A stretch of DNA of 64,000 bases from Mimachlamys varia (lineage: Eukaryota; Mollusca; Bivalvia; Pectinida; Pectinidae): contig OX392527.1 in assembly GCA_947623455.1 (NCBI GenBank), positions 54,914,401 through 54,978,400 of the forward strand, given 5' to 3'. The position numbers and the translations under genes are program-made. Positions 1-11,368 of the stretch are shown here, one piece after another; position 1 is the stretch's first letter, and each line of letters begins with the position of its first letter. The notes beneath the pieces are model-generated. The model saw only the letters and a program-made list of their open reading frames with translations, made no database searches and was not told where the DNA came from.

Positions 1-486
1 AAAATGGGGTTAGCGTGCTTAATTTTTTGTTCCGTTACTATTTGTGTTATTTTTCACAATTTCAGGTTCAAAAATAAAAAGTGCTCCAGTTACACTAAAA
101 ATATGAAAAAGTATCTAATTATCCACTTAGTCGCACAATATTTCTATAATATTGAACATTATAAAGTTGCACAGCAAAAACTAGCTTGCTATGAATAAAA
201 ATGGCGAAACATTGATGTTTTTAAGAGATCAATCCAGCATCAAAAGGTGAAATTTCGGCCTTTCGTGAAGTGCAAAATATACACAGAAATACCCATTTTC
301 AAAATGGCCGCCGAATTGGTAATTTTTAAAATTCATGTAAAAACAAAGTTCTACATGCAACTGACACCTAATATTTTTGACACTATTTTCAAATGTATAT
401 ACGCTATTAAAATTAATCTAAATTTCTTCGATATAATGTATAATGTGTAAATAAGATTAAAACGAGACTTGAACGTGACTGAAACC
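1..486. other. AT-rich stretch, nothing recognised
   Basis: No splice-bounded coding block, repeat end or RNA gene was seen. The short open frames here have no recognisable protein character. Confidence 0.5.
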
Positions 487-925
487 TCAGAAGAATACAT
501 CCTTTTTAACATCTTCATGTAGGTCACGAAAAACTTTTTCGAGTGTGACCAGTTTAGACATTTTGTCAATGTATCGACTTTGGATATTAACGGATTGATA
601 AGAGACAGTGCCCATGCGGGGGTTGTCCATAGATGGCGGTGGGGTGTTGGGTTGGCTGGGCGGAACCATGGGTGTGGGAGACGACGTGTTATAAAACATA
701 ATCGGGGTTTGACCACTGTTCATATATGGTTGTCCGTTGTACCACTGGTTACCCTGGGGTTGGAACATGGGGCCCAGACTGGAGGCCGGCGGTGGACAGG
801 ACATGCATGCTAAACGTACGCGTATACACACTACTGTTCAACGGGTTAACACTGCTCACCTGTGGGCCGGCGTTGTCGCTGACTTTTTTGGCGTTTATAC
901 CTTTGGCCTGCTTCTTCGGAGGCAG
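487..925 (-). pseudogene. Pro/Gln-rich coding-like fragment with a 50-nt candidate intron
   Basis: On the minus strand a frame from 809 to 487 is rich in Pro, Gln, Asn, Ser and Met (motifs such as MFQPQGNQWYNG) and ends in a charged, heptad-like segment with a stop at 487. Upstream, 925-860 is a lysine/arginine-rich block ending at a GTGAGC donor, and a TTTAG acceptor lies at 814-810, which would give a 50-nt intron. The first codon of the upstream block is CTG where ATG would be expected. A low-complexity head followed by a coiled-coil-like tail resembles ORF1 or gag-like proteins of retroelements, but no family can be named. It could also be a real exon of a host gene lying mostly outside the window. 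Confidence 0.35.
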
Positions 926-1375
926 TGAATTTCAAAAACATGTACTTCAACATGTATAAGTACTCCAACATGGCACAATGTACCAGAAAACGTTCGTAGT
1001 AAGTAAATTCTGACGGGACGTGTCGGAGCCCCGACATACACGTCGGTGCTGTCTTACACCGGAAGTAATTAAGATATATATAATAAATGTAAGCCTCAAT
1101 CTGCCTATTATGTAAAATATTACATGTTACGCGCCTCAGACAGTCCAATATTTTACATAACAGACAGTTTTCGACTTATATCCTATACGTACACCACATC
1201 CTCGTCTGTTTGGCAGTAGCACACTTCAACAAGTACCTGTTTTAAATAATTCTTCAATGCCAACTCAACTTAATCAGATACATGTTCGTTTATGATCGCC
1301 CGAGAGTTGGGGAGAACCCCTCATCGCGTCCGAATGACATTATTGTTCGCTTAACTCGTACAGGACCAGATACAT

Positions 1376-1891
1376 ATGGTGTACAGAGCTAGATTCTCCT
1401 TGAGCTCTCAGCATCGCAATCAACAAGCTGACACGCTCTTACTAGTCAACAAGCACTGTTGTTTCGATATGCCAGGGCACTGGTTAAACAGGGTGTGTCT
1501 AGCCCTCAAAGCTAAGACCAGTGATGGGACTATTGTTATCACAGATCTTGATAATAAAATCCACAAATCTACGTCTGTTCAACTTCAGTCTTCTCTTCCA
1601 GTTGAGTCACCTTCATCTCTTTCCCCTGTTCGCGCGGCCCAGCCGACTGTCAAATCTCCAACCCCTGGTGTAAACATTAGTCCTGAGACCAGTACACCGA
1701 AAGTCAACAGTCTCCAAGTCTCAGTGGTATGGAATGAAGTTTGGATGGACAATAACGTTATAACGTTATTGTTCAATAAACGTAACGTTAGTTCTTACGA
1801 CTACACTAATGTAGTACATCGCGCATATACTCGCGAGCTGAGGGCCGCAAAAACGGCCCGACATTTTTTTAAAAACTTTCTGCAATTGTAA
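1376..1891 (+). CDS. Unrecognised open frame of 171 codons
   Basis: The longest open frame of the first 5 kb. Residues about 30-120 have mixed protein-like composition, then a Ser/Pro/Thr-rich region. The last third runs through a palindromic ACGTT-rich segment and is unlikely to be coding. A second short frame, 1282-1392, precedes it in another phase and contains a protein-like stretch (RPNDIIVRLTRTGPDTY). Together they could be remains of a frameshifted retroelement or host gene. No catalytic motif was recognised and no function is proposed. Confidence 0.25.
   Translation: MVYRARFSLSSQHRNQQADTLLLVNKHCCFDMPGHWLNRVCLALKAKTSDGTIVITDLDNKIHKSTSVQLQSSLPVESPSSLSPVRAAQPTVKSPTPGVNISPETSTPKVNSLQVSVVWNEVWMDNNVITLLFNKRNVSSYDYTNVVHRAYTRELRAAKTARHFFKNFLQL
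1749..1772. repeat. 24-bp perfect palindrome rich in AACGTT
   Basis: ACAATAACGTTA and its exact reverse complement abut without a spacer. Two further AACGTTA-type words follow within 20 bp (1780-1790). Confidence 0.8.
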
Positions 1892-2010
1892 AACTCGGCG
1901 AGATCTACAATCTGGCGGGTTCGTTATATATGGGAAAAATCTAGTTATCGAGATCTCTACAGGGGCCGTGGTTCGTCCGTCCGCGTAACCAACAAATATA
2001 AAACAGATAT

Positions 2011-2303
2011 CACGGTAGGAAATCACGTGACTTAAGTGATGAATCCACGACATTTTAAGATGGAGTCGCCGAGCGCTTCGGGTCAAGAAAGCAGAGCAAA
2101 CGCAGGTAAAACAAGAAAATAAAATAACCTCTCAAAACAAGACATAGCCCATGTCTTCCGGACACTATTTCTGGTTCTTATGATGTATAGATTATTATAC
2201 AGCTCCCCGTAGTTTTCCCAAACACTTCGACAAACCGACGGTTATTGTTGATTTTTCCGTGTAATTTGTTGTGGTATTTCCCACGAAAAAACCTTGTTTT
2301 AGC
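2011..2303 (+). repeat. Left arm of a diverged ~290-bp inverted repeat, with first-exon-like block
   Basis: This segment matches the reverse complement of about 5140-5423. The longest shared block is a run of about 30 bases around the ACATAGCCCATGTCTTCC word (from 2143) that is identical in both arms. At 2060-2105 there is an ATG followed by 46 nt of open frame ending exactly at GTAAAA, a good splice donor, and the right arm has the same arrangement. It may be a duplicated host promoter plus first exon, or a foldback element whose arms contain an ATG and a donor. Confidence 0.65.
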
Positions 2304-3120
2304 GCTCAGACCTATATTCCTGCCACCGTACTGCTTTAACGGGTAGGTATGTATTTCGTTTAATCAATTATCACATGATGAATATGAAAACATAACAAAC
2401 ATAGAATAGGAAGACGAATTATCATGATTTTTTAAAACATGATCAGTTCCCACGCATACTTTTGCGAAACACGAAAGTGATGAGCGACCACGAAAGAATC
2501 TACATGACGTGAAGATAAACACGGAAATGCCTATTTTTCCAATAAATATACTTCAAAGTGACTTTTCTATTTCACTTTTTAGCTTTTGACTGATTGCTGA
2601 TTATCTTTGATTATATATTTACGAATGTGTCCAATATGCGGGAAAGGCTTCAAAAACAAATCGGGGGTACAGCCATGAAGCTGTCCACAGAGATACGGCA
2701 CCATATAGATGTTGTGGCAAGAAGCTTTTTTTAGTAGGGCTAACCTTCAACGCCATAGGTAAAATACATTTTTATACTTTTGATACGTTTTTTATTGTTC
2801 ATAACTTCATATATAACTGACTTTAAGGACTTGTGTCTCAGGTCAGCTGAGTAAAAACAAAACTCTTGTTGATCATCTGAGTGATGCTTCTTCAAGCCTT
2901 AGAATGACCATGATTAGTGACCTAGTGTGGTTCCTTTGAAGACACATCAATTAATATGTTTGTATCCCCTAACCTCGCAACGAAGTTAGGTGGGGGTATT
3001 CTTGAATCAGTCTGTCTGTCTGTCCGTCTGTCGGTGCGTCCGTCTCTGAAAATATCTTGTCCGGATCACTCCCCGGAAACCTAATGACCGATTAAACTAC
3101 ACGGGACAGCTCCTCTTGAA

Positions 3121-3904
3121 TAGGGCTGGGCGATTTTACCGGTAAACTGCGGTATAAAGTTGTGATGGTACGTACCGTGGTACATACATGTAAGTCCTGT
3201 ACCGGTTTTTTGGGGACTTTCATGTATCTTATCAAAAAACTATTTGTTACATAGATCAATTGAAATTCCAATATGCTTTAATTGTAATTTCTTTTAGTTT
3301 GCTGATCAATTAGGACAGACATAGCTCCACTCAAACAATATCAGAGGATAACACAACGAAAAACTTATGACGGGCCTCTTGTTGATTCAGGGCTTCAGAA
3401 CAAAAATAGCCAGAGACCTTTAGTTAGCTCAAACTTTCAATCAATGTGGTATACCGTGGTACGTACCGCAGTATTTGCTTAAAGGCCCAATATACGTAAC
3501 TTTCGGCAAAACTTGAAGCGAAAATCAAGCCTAATGACTTATCATATTTATAGATTTAGTTAAGATTAACTGATATCAGCAATATCCAAGATAAATTCGT
3601 ACGCGGTTACCGGTACAGCAACAGTTGAAACGCGGTATTTGTAAACACGCGTCCATTTCGAACTGTCTTCTACGTTCGGCTTGTTGTTGAAGTGGGCCCC
3701 ACCTGAACTATTTTCAATTCTTTGAATTTTTTTTTTGTCAAGAGTTTCTTGTTAGTTACCGCTCAGGTTATTTTAGCATGGTTTATCAACTGCATTTTTT
3801 TCATAATTTTTCAGAATCCCGAAAAATTTCGTGAAGTTACGTATATTGGGCCTTCAATACCGTGGTATGCCGTGGTACTTTTAATTTTGTGGTACCCAGC
3901 TCTA
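3121..3904. mobile_element. hAT-type non-autonomous element with 8-bp target duplication
   Basis: The ends are TAGGGCTGGG and its imperfect complement CCCAGCTCTA, flanked on both sides by CTCTTGAA (3113-3120 and 3905-3912). An 8-bp target duplication and these ends fit the hAT superfamily. There is no transposase frame, so it is a MITE. The interior is rich in GGTACGTACCG-like words and carries a second nested element. Confidence 0.85.
3483..3853. mobile_element. Nested MITE with TTAA-like target site
   Basis: AGGCCCAATATACGTAAC at 3483 and its near-exact complement ending at 3853 form the termini. The left flank is TTAA (3479-3482) and the right flank is TCAA, one change from TTAA. It sits inside the hAT MITE, so it inserted later. 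TTAA targets are used by piggyBac and Kolobok transposases. Confidence 0.6.
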
Positions 3905-4212
3905 CTCTTGAACCTATGTGAACCGATTTCAATAGAACTACACACGACGTTAGGGACTGTGCACATATGCATACAGATATTTTTAACAGAAATTTTGGTA
4001 ACTATGGTAATCAGGTCATTCTAAACAAGTTTTGTTGGAAAGTTTGCCCAGACAACTCCTCCTACACCAGTGAACCAATTTCAATGAAGCTACACAGGAC
4101 CACTAGGGACCATGTCTACATGTATACATGCAGTTATTTTAAGAAGACATTTTGTTTGTCATGATTTCCAAGTAACTAGGCCTATGCATGCAAGTATTTA
4201 TTGCGTGGGAGT

Positions 4213-4237
4213 GGGGGGGGGGGGGGGGGGGGGGGGG
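4213..4237 (+). repeat. G25 homopolymer
   Basis: An uninterrupted run of 25 G. A second run of about 16 G lies at 4579-4594, followed by C-rich sequence at 4619-4638 that can pair with it. Exact lengths are prone to sequencing error. Confidence 0.85.
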
Positions 4238-5139
4238 AGCATGGGGTTGTAGTAGTCAACCATTGGCTTACAGTTCTAGTTTGAATTTATTGTAACAACA
4301 CTATCACCGGAAAAAGTGTGGTTATATCTTTGAGAAATGGTTGATTTAACATTTTGATTCAAATCTAGATTCATAACATTGGCAACTGGATGATATCATA
4401 ACAGAAAACAAATAAATTGATAAGAAATAAGCGGAGATAATTCTGACAAAAGATACTGGGCTTTATGAGAAATATATCAATGGTTGTTCTAAAACCCCAA
4501 TAACCTTGGCTGGACGTAAGTACATGTATTTTCCTATCACAACGCATATGTATGTAGTCGTAATATTCGAGGGGGGATGGGGGGGGGGGGGGGGTGAGGA
4601 CAAAAGATGGGGCTATTGTCCCCCTGCCCCCGCCCCCACTTATTCATTTGCCATGGTGTAATTCATGTAAAAGAAAATCTGGATGGTTATCCGTTTTGGA
4701 GCGGGGCTGTGAGGTGGAGGGAGAGATTTTGAAAATAACTCTGATGTGGCATTGAAAGAATGAACGTCGAGCGTCTTTTTTATTTCCTTGTAACCCCTTT
4801 GCCTAACAGAATTCCTTGATAATTTTGTTTTTGATTTCGTCATCTTTTCGGCACTGGGGTTGAATAAAAGTGAAATTAATATACCAGACAACTTGAGAGA
4901 ATCAAAGAGTTTATATGTGCCATATTCTGTGATTAATGTTCCAAGTTTGTGGTTACTCATCATTTTCGCGCAGCCACGAATGTATACGTGGGCACTCATC
5001 AATTGAGAAAAATCAAAATAAATCGTATTTTTAGTCCATGTTCACCGTCTATGTTTTACTATTTGCTGAGTCTTGATCAAATATGAATTATTACTAACTT
5101 TTTCCGCCAATAGTTGCAGTAGAACGGGTTTTGGCATCA

Positions 5140-5423
5140 AAACAAAGGTTTTTCGTGGGAACTTACCACAACAAATCGCACGGAAATATCGGCAATAGCC
5201 TACAGTTTGTAGAGGTGTTTGGGAAAACGAAACGGAGTTGTGTGGTAATTTAAACATCAGAAGATACAGAAATAGTGTCCGGAAGACATGGGCTATGTGT
5301 AGATTTGAGATGTTATATTTTACCTGCGTTTTCTCTTAATTTTTCCCTCGAAGCGACCGGTGACTCCATCTTTGACTGTCGTGGATTCATCAACTGTTGT
5401 CACGTGATTTCCTACCGTGGATA
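5140..5423 (-). repeat. Right arm of the 2011/5423 inverted repeat
   Basis: Reverse complement of 2011-2303 at roughly 75-80 percent identity by eye. The matching first-exon-like block is 5369-5324 on the minus strand: ATG, 46 nt of open frame, then a GTAAAA donor. The arm is interrupted at 5424 by the mariner element. Confidence 0.65.
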
Positions 5424-5425
5424 TA

Positions 5426-6764
5426 CGAGGGGTGTTCCAAAAATAATGTCACTTGCATCGGTGCTCATATAGCGGAAGTGCTTTTGTTCATTTTAATTTG
5501 CTCTGCCCTTCAAAATACTCTCCACCAGCCAGAACACACCTTTTTAGCCGGTCAATCCATTTTTGGAAACATTTTTCATACCTTTCAATAGGTACACCCA
5601 TCAGACACTGATAAACAGCAGATCCAAGGGCATTTCTCGAATTGTATCTCCTTCCAGATAAATGATATTTAAATTTTGGAAAGAGAAAATAGTCGCAGGG
5701 GGGCCAAGTCTGGCGAATACGGAGGGTGCGGAAGGACGGTAACCTTCTCTGACTCCAAAAAGTCAGTCACAATACGTGCCTTGTGAGCGGGTGCATTATC
5801 ATGCAAAAGTCGGACATACTTAAGTCCTGTTTTGGGGCGGCGACTTTTGTAGTAGTTCTTCAATTTTCTCAGAACAACGTTTTTATAGAACTTGCCTGTG
5901 AGCGTTCTGCCTTTTGGCACCGGGATTTGAATAGCTGGACCCTTATTAGTGAAATAAATAGCATAAAGAACCATCTTTACCGTTCGTATTCGTTTGGCAA
6001 TACTTGGGCGTCTGGCATTTTTAGTGGCCCATATTCGGTTGGCAACCTTCCGCTTTGGTTCAAAATAATACACCCAGATCTCATCACCAGTGACTATATT
6101 ATCAAAAGCCTGTTTACTATATTTTGGGTACATTTTGAGAAGTTTTTTTGCCATTGTTACACGCGTCTTCTTTTGCTCATCCGTTAACAAATGGGGTATC
6201 CATCTTGCATTTATCTTTCTAACTTTTAGGTGTTTCTTCAAAATTCCATGAACTCTTGCTAACGACAAGTTTGTCATTCGAGCCAATTGTCTTACGGTGA
6301 ATCGAGCATCAGTTTGGAGGATATTTCGGATTTTTTCTATGTTACCTTTGGTCGTAGTTGTTGCAGGACGACCTGGGTGAGCAGCATCTTTCAGTTGCTG
6401 CTGCCCAGCACTAAATTTACCTTCCCACCTACAAACAGTCCTGTGAGACATTTGGCCCTCCCCATAAATGTCACACACCTCGCGGTGAATATCTACAGCC
6501 TTTATGCCGAGTAATGACCTACCTTTTATATAGGCCCTAATTTCAAGAACATTTTCACCTCGTTTTCCTGTCATTTTGTGTCTAGTCTAACGAATAGGCT
6601 ATGAAACGATGTACACTGTAACGAGGCCAGTGAACGTGTGGACTAGATATTTACCCGTGTCACGAGCCAGTGATCACTCAATCGACACGAGGTGGTTTTG
6701 TGCATAAATTGCACGATTTCCGCGAAATAAAGCACAGATGACATTATTTATGGAACACTCCTCG
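5426..6764 (-). mobile_element. Mariner (Tc1/mariner) element, nearly full length
   Basis: Inverted termini CGAGGGGTGTTCC.. (from 5426) and their complement ending at 6764 are bounded by TA on both sides (5424-5425 and 6765-6766), the standard mariner target duplication. The length of 1339 bp is normal for mariner. The single gene reads on the minus strand. Confidence 0.93.
5488..6574 (-). pseudogene. Mariner transposase (DD34D), one frameshift
   Basis: The frame from 6574 gives 301 codons. An N-terminal helix-turn-helix region occupies about residues 1-115, a WIPHLL motif (family WVPHEL) is at 125-130, the first catalytic Asp is in TGDE (residue 164), and the second is in HDNAPAH (residue 259). 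The YSPDLAP signature is at 286-292. Directly after it the frame changes at a run of six C on the coding strand (5698-5703 on +), so the third catalytic Asp, which falls 35 residues after Asp259 as in DD34D mariners, is only read in the next frame. That frame then continues to a stop at 5488. The enzyme would cut and paste the element at TA. As written it is inactive; an assembly indel in the homopolymer is an alternative to a true mutation. Confidence 0.9.
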
Positions 6765-6766
6765 TA

Positions 6767-9700
6767 TACCTATCTTTTTACCGTGGCATTTTTTCGGCGA
6801 AAAAAAGAGCATTTTATAGCCTATACGGTCTTTCGCTATTCCATAGCAAAGATAAATAGCCTACCTCTGTTTACCGTGGATACATGTCTTATCTGACAGA
6901 ATACTTATTATCACAGTATTAACTGTATATGTTACTTTTAAGAGGTGCAGCATATGTGTGTGTTACATCATCTTTATGATAGGGGGTGGCAGACTCTGCT
7001 GGTGGAGTTTTTAGTCCCCGAGGTTTGCTGGAGCTTCCATAGCCACAGTTAATCTCATTTGAGTAGTGGCACGGTATTAAATATACACATTTTCGTAGAA
7101 CACGATTTGAAATTATACAGAACTAGTTTAATTTTACTTCTAAATTAATAAATTAAAGGGGTTTTACGCACCTGACCCTTCTGCTTCTACATTAGTTTAG
7201 AAATTTTGGATTCCTACCTTTTGGCCCCTAGCATCACTGAAGAGTCCTAGGAGGACGAAACAGCTGTATGATGCAGTTTAATTCATTTTTTCGGCATACT
7301 GTATCTATTACTAAATTTAAGAAGAGCAGCACATGTGTGTGTTACGTCATCTTTCATACTATCAGTCCCAGTTTGTCAACGTCTGGTTATGTACTAATTT
7401 TGGGTCAGGGTATATATATAATATAATATTATAACAAAAGGAAAAAAATATCAAATTTTAATATCGACCTCCAAAATGTCTTTAAATTCTTTAAAGACAC
7501 CTAGAATAGGTCTTAATACATATAGATTTTAACTATACATGTACATGTACTTCCCAAGTCCCTGTGTGCCGTTAAATCACCCTGCCCCCGGGACCATATG
7601 AGCCATCGTTGGGGAAATCGTGCCAGGTCCCTGTGTATGTAAGCATTGTTATATTGGTAGATGGTATGATATATGTACAAATTGACATATGCCTTAAGGG
7701 AAATTGCGTGTTTCCCCCATAGACAATCTAGACAATCTTGATAACAAGAAAACAATACAACATCGCCCTTTCGTGTTTATTTTTCTAATCGAAAAAATTA
7801 GAAATAGCAGGATTTCGCATTTTAAACAATACATATGTATATGCAAAAAGACGACGTTCGACGGATATCCGCGTGGGCCATAACAACTTGGAAAGACGAC
7901 AACCATACGAAAAAGGCTAAACTTTTACAAGCCCTTGGACGGTTCCTTTTTGCGTCAATTCTGTCGCATTGTAAAGCGATATTGGGAATGACACACATAT
8001 TTCATAATCAGTTGTTAATTGTAGGAAACGTTCAAAAATGATTTATTTGCTCTAAAAGCCAAAATGCTGCGAAAAAATTCTAGCATTAAAGTGTACTTGT
8101 TCATCCTGACACTATACACATTTTCGGTCTATTGGTTCTTCGGACTAAAGGCCTTCTAATGGAAATTCTTATAGTTCAATGCTCTTTCTTTTTCTCTCCA
8201 GTCCCATCATAATTTTGCAGAATAGACAAGAAATGTCTGCGGGATATAAATGTCCACGCCTCCACATGGATGCAATTCGTTTTGTATAATTCATCAAGTT
8301 TTTTAAACATACCTGTCCAAAGAAAGGTGATCACTAGTATTTTCATAAGTGTCAAGAGAAGAAATTCAGAGCTATTAGAAACAAAAGACTACAATATGAG
8401 TATTACTGCTTCGCCAAAAAAAACCGCGGTAAAAAGATAGGTATATATTCACATTCAACTATACCAAACTTGTTTTTAACTTTTGATTTAAAACCACCTC
8501 CCGCCGGGGGTTTTCCTCCCAAACTGTACAAAACATGTGTATTTGATAGTAAAACGCGTAGTAAATGACTCACGTGATCAAACTTCATTCATGCAATTGG
8601 CTGAACAGGAAAATGCATTTCGGGAGAAATGTTGTCACGTGATTTTCTGCTTACTTCCAAATATCGTGATCTCCCCGACCTAATTAGTAATACTTATGTT
8701 TAACTATACTAGTATTCATTGATTACCTCCTTTTCATACATTTATATTCAATACTACTGTCTGTGATAACTTATATATATGTGCTGCTGTCTTTTCTTTT
8801 CCTTTTTAGCATTTAACTTAAGCAAACGTTTTTAATTTCTGTGATATCTGCTTACTGTTACTCATCTTGCTTTACTTGCATGTTTGTTATCCATGTCGTG
8901 TTATCTATTAGTTTGTACCACTTAGTTTGTCGCAATAATAGCACTACAGTGCTAATGTTTATTGTTTTAAATATGCGACTTTAAATAAAAATTCCTGTAT
9001 CTTGTATAAAAAACACTGAAAGATTCTCAATATAGAAATAGTCCATATGGCAGTTCTAAACAATATAATTTACCTAAATAATAAGAATTGTATGTGAGTG
9101 AGTGAGAATGTGATCTTGAATTAAATTTGCTTTTTTTACATATTCACATTTCCACAAAGGTATAATTTTCTTGGATTACATGGTATGCATGAACATAACG
9201 AAAGTAAATAATCTATATATCATATAAATCTATTACATTGCGAATATAATTATGGATGTATTAATGCGTTCAATAACATAAGTGTATTCCCAATCTGAAT
9301 TTTTCATATCAAAATACATAATTAGTCAAATAAGTGATTGATACAATTCTATTTGTTTTCTATACCTTTTTTGTTTGTTATACTGATAGGAATGTAGGCC
9401 CATATTTTCTATTTTGTTAAAGTACCTAATGTATATTTTGCTTGAATTAAAAAATAACACACTGCTTCTTTCCTACTTCACAACTAATTACAATTCTGAT
9501 TATGCATATATATTATATAAGGATACCGGTTATTTGTTGGAAAAGACTAATATAGGCTTTGCCTGTTGTCATTTATTGATACTGATGTTTACTAATTCTT
9601 TGTATTATTAAAATATTTTGAAATTGAAAATTATGACTTAATTCACGGATTTTAAAAATTCAACAACATATAATCGGGACAGCATTTATTTTGTTTTACA

Positions 9701-9974
9701 TAGGTTTACATATTAAAACGTTACGGACAAGGTGACAAGTTATTTAAAACAATTAGGGCGGGAACTCAACACAATTGAAAGCAATATGTATGCACATAGT
9801 TGGCTTTGAAACTGGTTACTCTAGTTTTCTTTATTAAAGGCTGCGAAAATCGTGACTAGTATACATGCGCGTCACACACATACTCTCTTCTACACATACA
9901 GCACGTATATACACCTGTGTGTGTGGGCTGTCGTACTAGTTAATATTGTATATCGTCTCGTGCTAGAAGTCGCC
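6767..9974. other. Upstream region of the amine oxidase gene, no gene recognised
   Basis: AT-rich DNA without convincing coding blocks. Two related segments near 6935-6990 and 7310-7360 share an AAGAGGTGCAGCATATGTGTGTGTTAC-like phrase, so an old direct duplication is present. Octamers TCACGTGA occur at about 8570 and 8634. A core promoter cannot be placed from sequence alone. Confidence 0.45.
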
Positions 9975-10093
9975 ATGAGCGGGAGTCACCACCAGGTCGT
10001 GGTGTTAGGGGCCGGGCTAGCCGGGCTAGCCTCTACCCATTACCTCAGAGAAGCTGGTATTACCGACGTCATTGTCCTGGAGGCTGACCAGAG
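9975..10093 (+). CDS. Polyamine/spermine oxidase-like flavin amine oxidase, exon 1
   Basis: This exon encodes residues 1-39 plus two bases of codon 40. It carries the N-terminal FAD-binding beta-alpha-beta unit: hydrophobic strand, the dinucleotide motif GAGLAG, and the acidic end of the second strand (LEAD). The start at 9975 has G at -3 (GCCATGA) and places the Rossmann motif at the family's usual distance from the N-terminus. An in-frame ATG at 9852 would add 41 residues including a hydrophobic stretch; I consider it less likely. The exon ends CAGAG at a GTTAGT donor. Joining to 40882 completes an Arg codon and restores the family motif DQRIGGRI, which is strong support for the splice. The enzyme family oxidises spermine or acetylated polyamines with FAD, giving an aldehyde, a shorter amine and hydrogen peroxide. 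Confidence 0.9.
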
Positions 10094-10508
10094 GTTAGTA
10101 CAGAGAATACGTGGACGGTACCGCCAATAAATGTGGACGTACCGACAACAGTCGAGCTTCGTCACAGTAGTGCACTGTTACGGAATTAGACCATATGTAT
10201 TTAGCACGCTTTTAGGTGGCTAAATTAATTTGGTAGTCTAGTGCACAGGAGCATGATGATTCATTACAGTTAGTAGAATTGGTTCTAGGTCCAAAACTAG
10301 CCGTAAAACTGCTCAGGTGTCGGTGATCTAGTGCATCACACTAGTGCATTAAAGTTACGCGCATGTGTACTGAGTTCACATCAGTCCGTGGTCTTATCTT
10401 ATTTAGTATGAGTAGTTTGGTGGACCCAATGAAATATGTTGCGTGGTGACACGACCTTGCATAACATTATCAGGAGATTACAAACCAGGTCATCTGGTTC
10501 GGACCATT

Positions 10509-10630
10509 TGGCCTGGTGGTAACGTCCTGGCTCCATAACCTTGAGGTCCAAGGTTCGTGCCCCGCTCGTCTCACTAGTTTCATTTCTGCTCCTTGTTGTA
10601 AAATATTGTCATGTTTGCATGTTTGGATGT
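10509..10630 (+). repeat. tRNA-derived SINE head with Pol III A and B boxes
   Basis: TGGCCTGGTGG at 10509-10519 fits an A box and GGTTCGTGCC at 10552-10561 fits a B box; the 32-nt spacing between them is typical. No cloverleaf with a matched acceptor stem is present, so this is a SINE and not a tRNA gene. The downstream tail contains GTTTG(T/G)ATGTTTGTATG-like short repeats. Confidence 0.6.
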
Positions 10631-11294
10631 TTGTATGTACAAAATGTACTAATAATTACAATGATACTTTCGTAAATATAATAACAGCCCCTGGTACCCG
10701 ATTAAACGTTACGTCGTGGAGGATCTGTTTGATTTGAGGTTCTATTTGCCGTCACGTTTCGTACATGTACACTTCATCAAAATTTACTATGAAAGTCTTA
10801 ATATTCATATGACAGAAAACTGTACTTGCTTTTTTATTGAGCGTGATTAAAGCTCGCGGGGGGAGGGCATGATAACGATCGTAAGTAAATCAGCATTTGG
10901 GCCTGAATAGTGAAACTAACCATGCTTCTCGACTGTCGTAAGTAATGTGTCGTTAAAATAACACAAACTGAACAGCATTGATAGCATTAGTATTTGTGTT
11001 GGTCCATGGCTATATAAAATGAGAAAAACTGGGGGGGGGGGGACTTTACGAAAAGTATCATGTATGATCAGTCATAAAGATATATATAACAAGATGACAT
11101 GGACACGGAAACCATCTTTAAGGGCTATTTGGGTACCAAAACTATCGTTGAGTCTAAATAAAGGTATATGCTTATGAAGAATGTTCAAATTCACGAGAAT
11201 ACCAGGTAGACATGAAGTCCTAAGCATGTCAATGGTAGTATATTGTATTGTAGTATTGCTTTTGCTGAAAACTGACATTAAGCCCGACCGGGCT

Positions 11295-11364
11295 TTATTT
11301 AATTTGTCATCAATAGCAATGTGTGTTATAGGACTGTAACAAAATTTGCTAAAACATCCATTGC
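11295..11364 (+). repeat. Fragment of a dispersed repeat (copy 1 of 3)
   Basis: The phrase GTCATCAATAGCAATGTGTG and the following TTATAGGACTGTAAC recur in plus orientation at 22808-22860 and inverted at 13975-14010. This copy is cut by the TTAA element starting at 11369. Confidence 0.7.
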
Positions 11365-11368
11365 TTAA

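Larger units (their letters stand above)
2955..4190 (+). repeat. Dispersed repeat with CTGT-type microsatellite, interrupted by a hAT-type MITE
   Basis: It starts near a CCTAAC...GTTAGG hairpin and a (CTGT)n-like run at 3010-3045. The sequence CAGCTCCTCTTGAA at 3107-3120 resumes after the insertion at 3905, so the host repeat was continuous before the MITE landed. Related sentences (disrupted by mutations) of the form 'gaaccgatttcaat' recur at 3920 and 4070, showing internal tandem structure. Confidence 0.55.

Noticed and set aside
10509..10570. Functional tRNA gene
   Set aside because: A and B boxes are present but no matching acceptor stem or terminator; better read as a SINE head.
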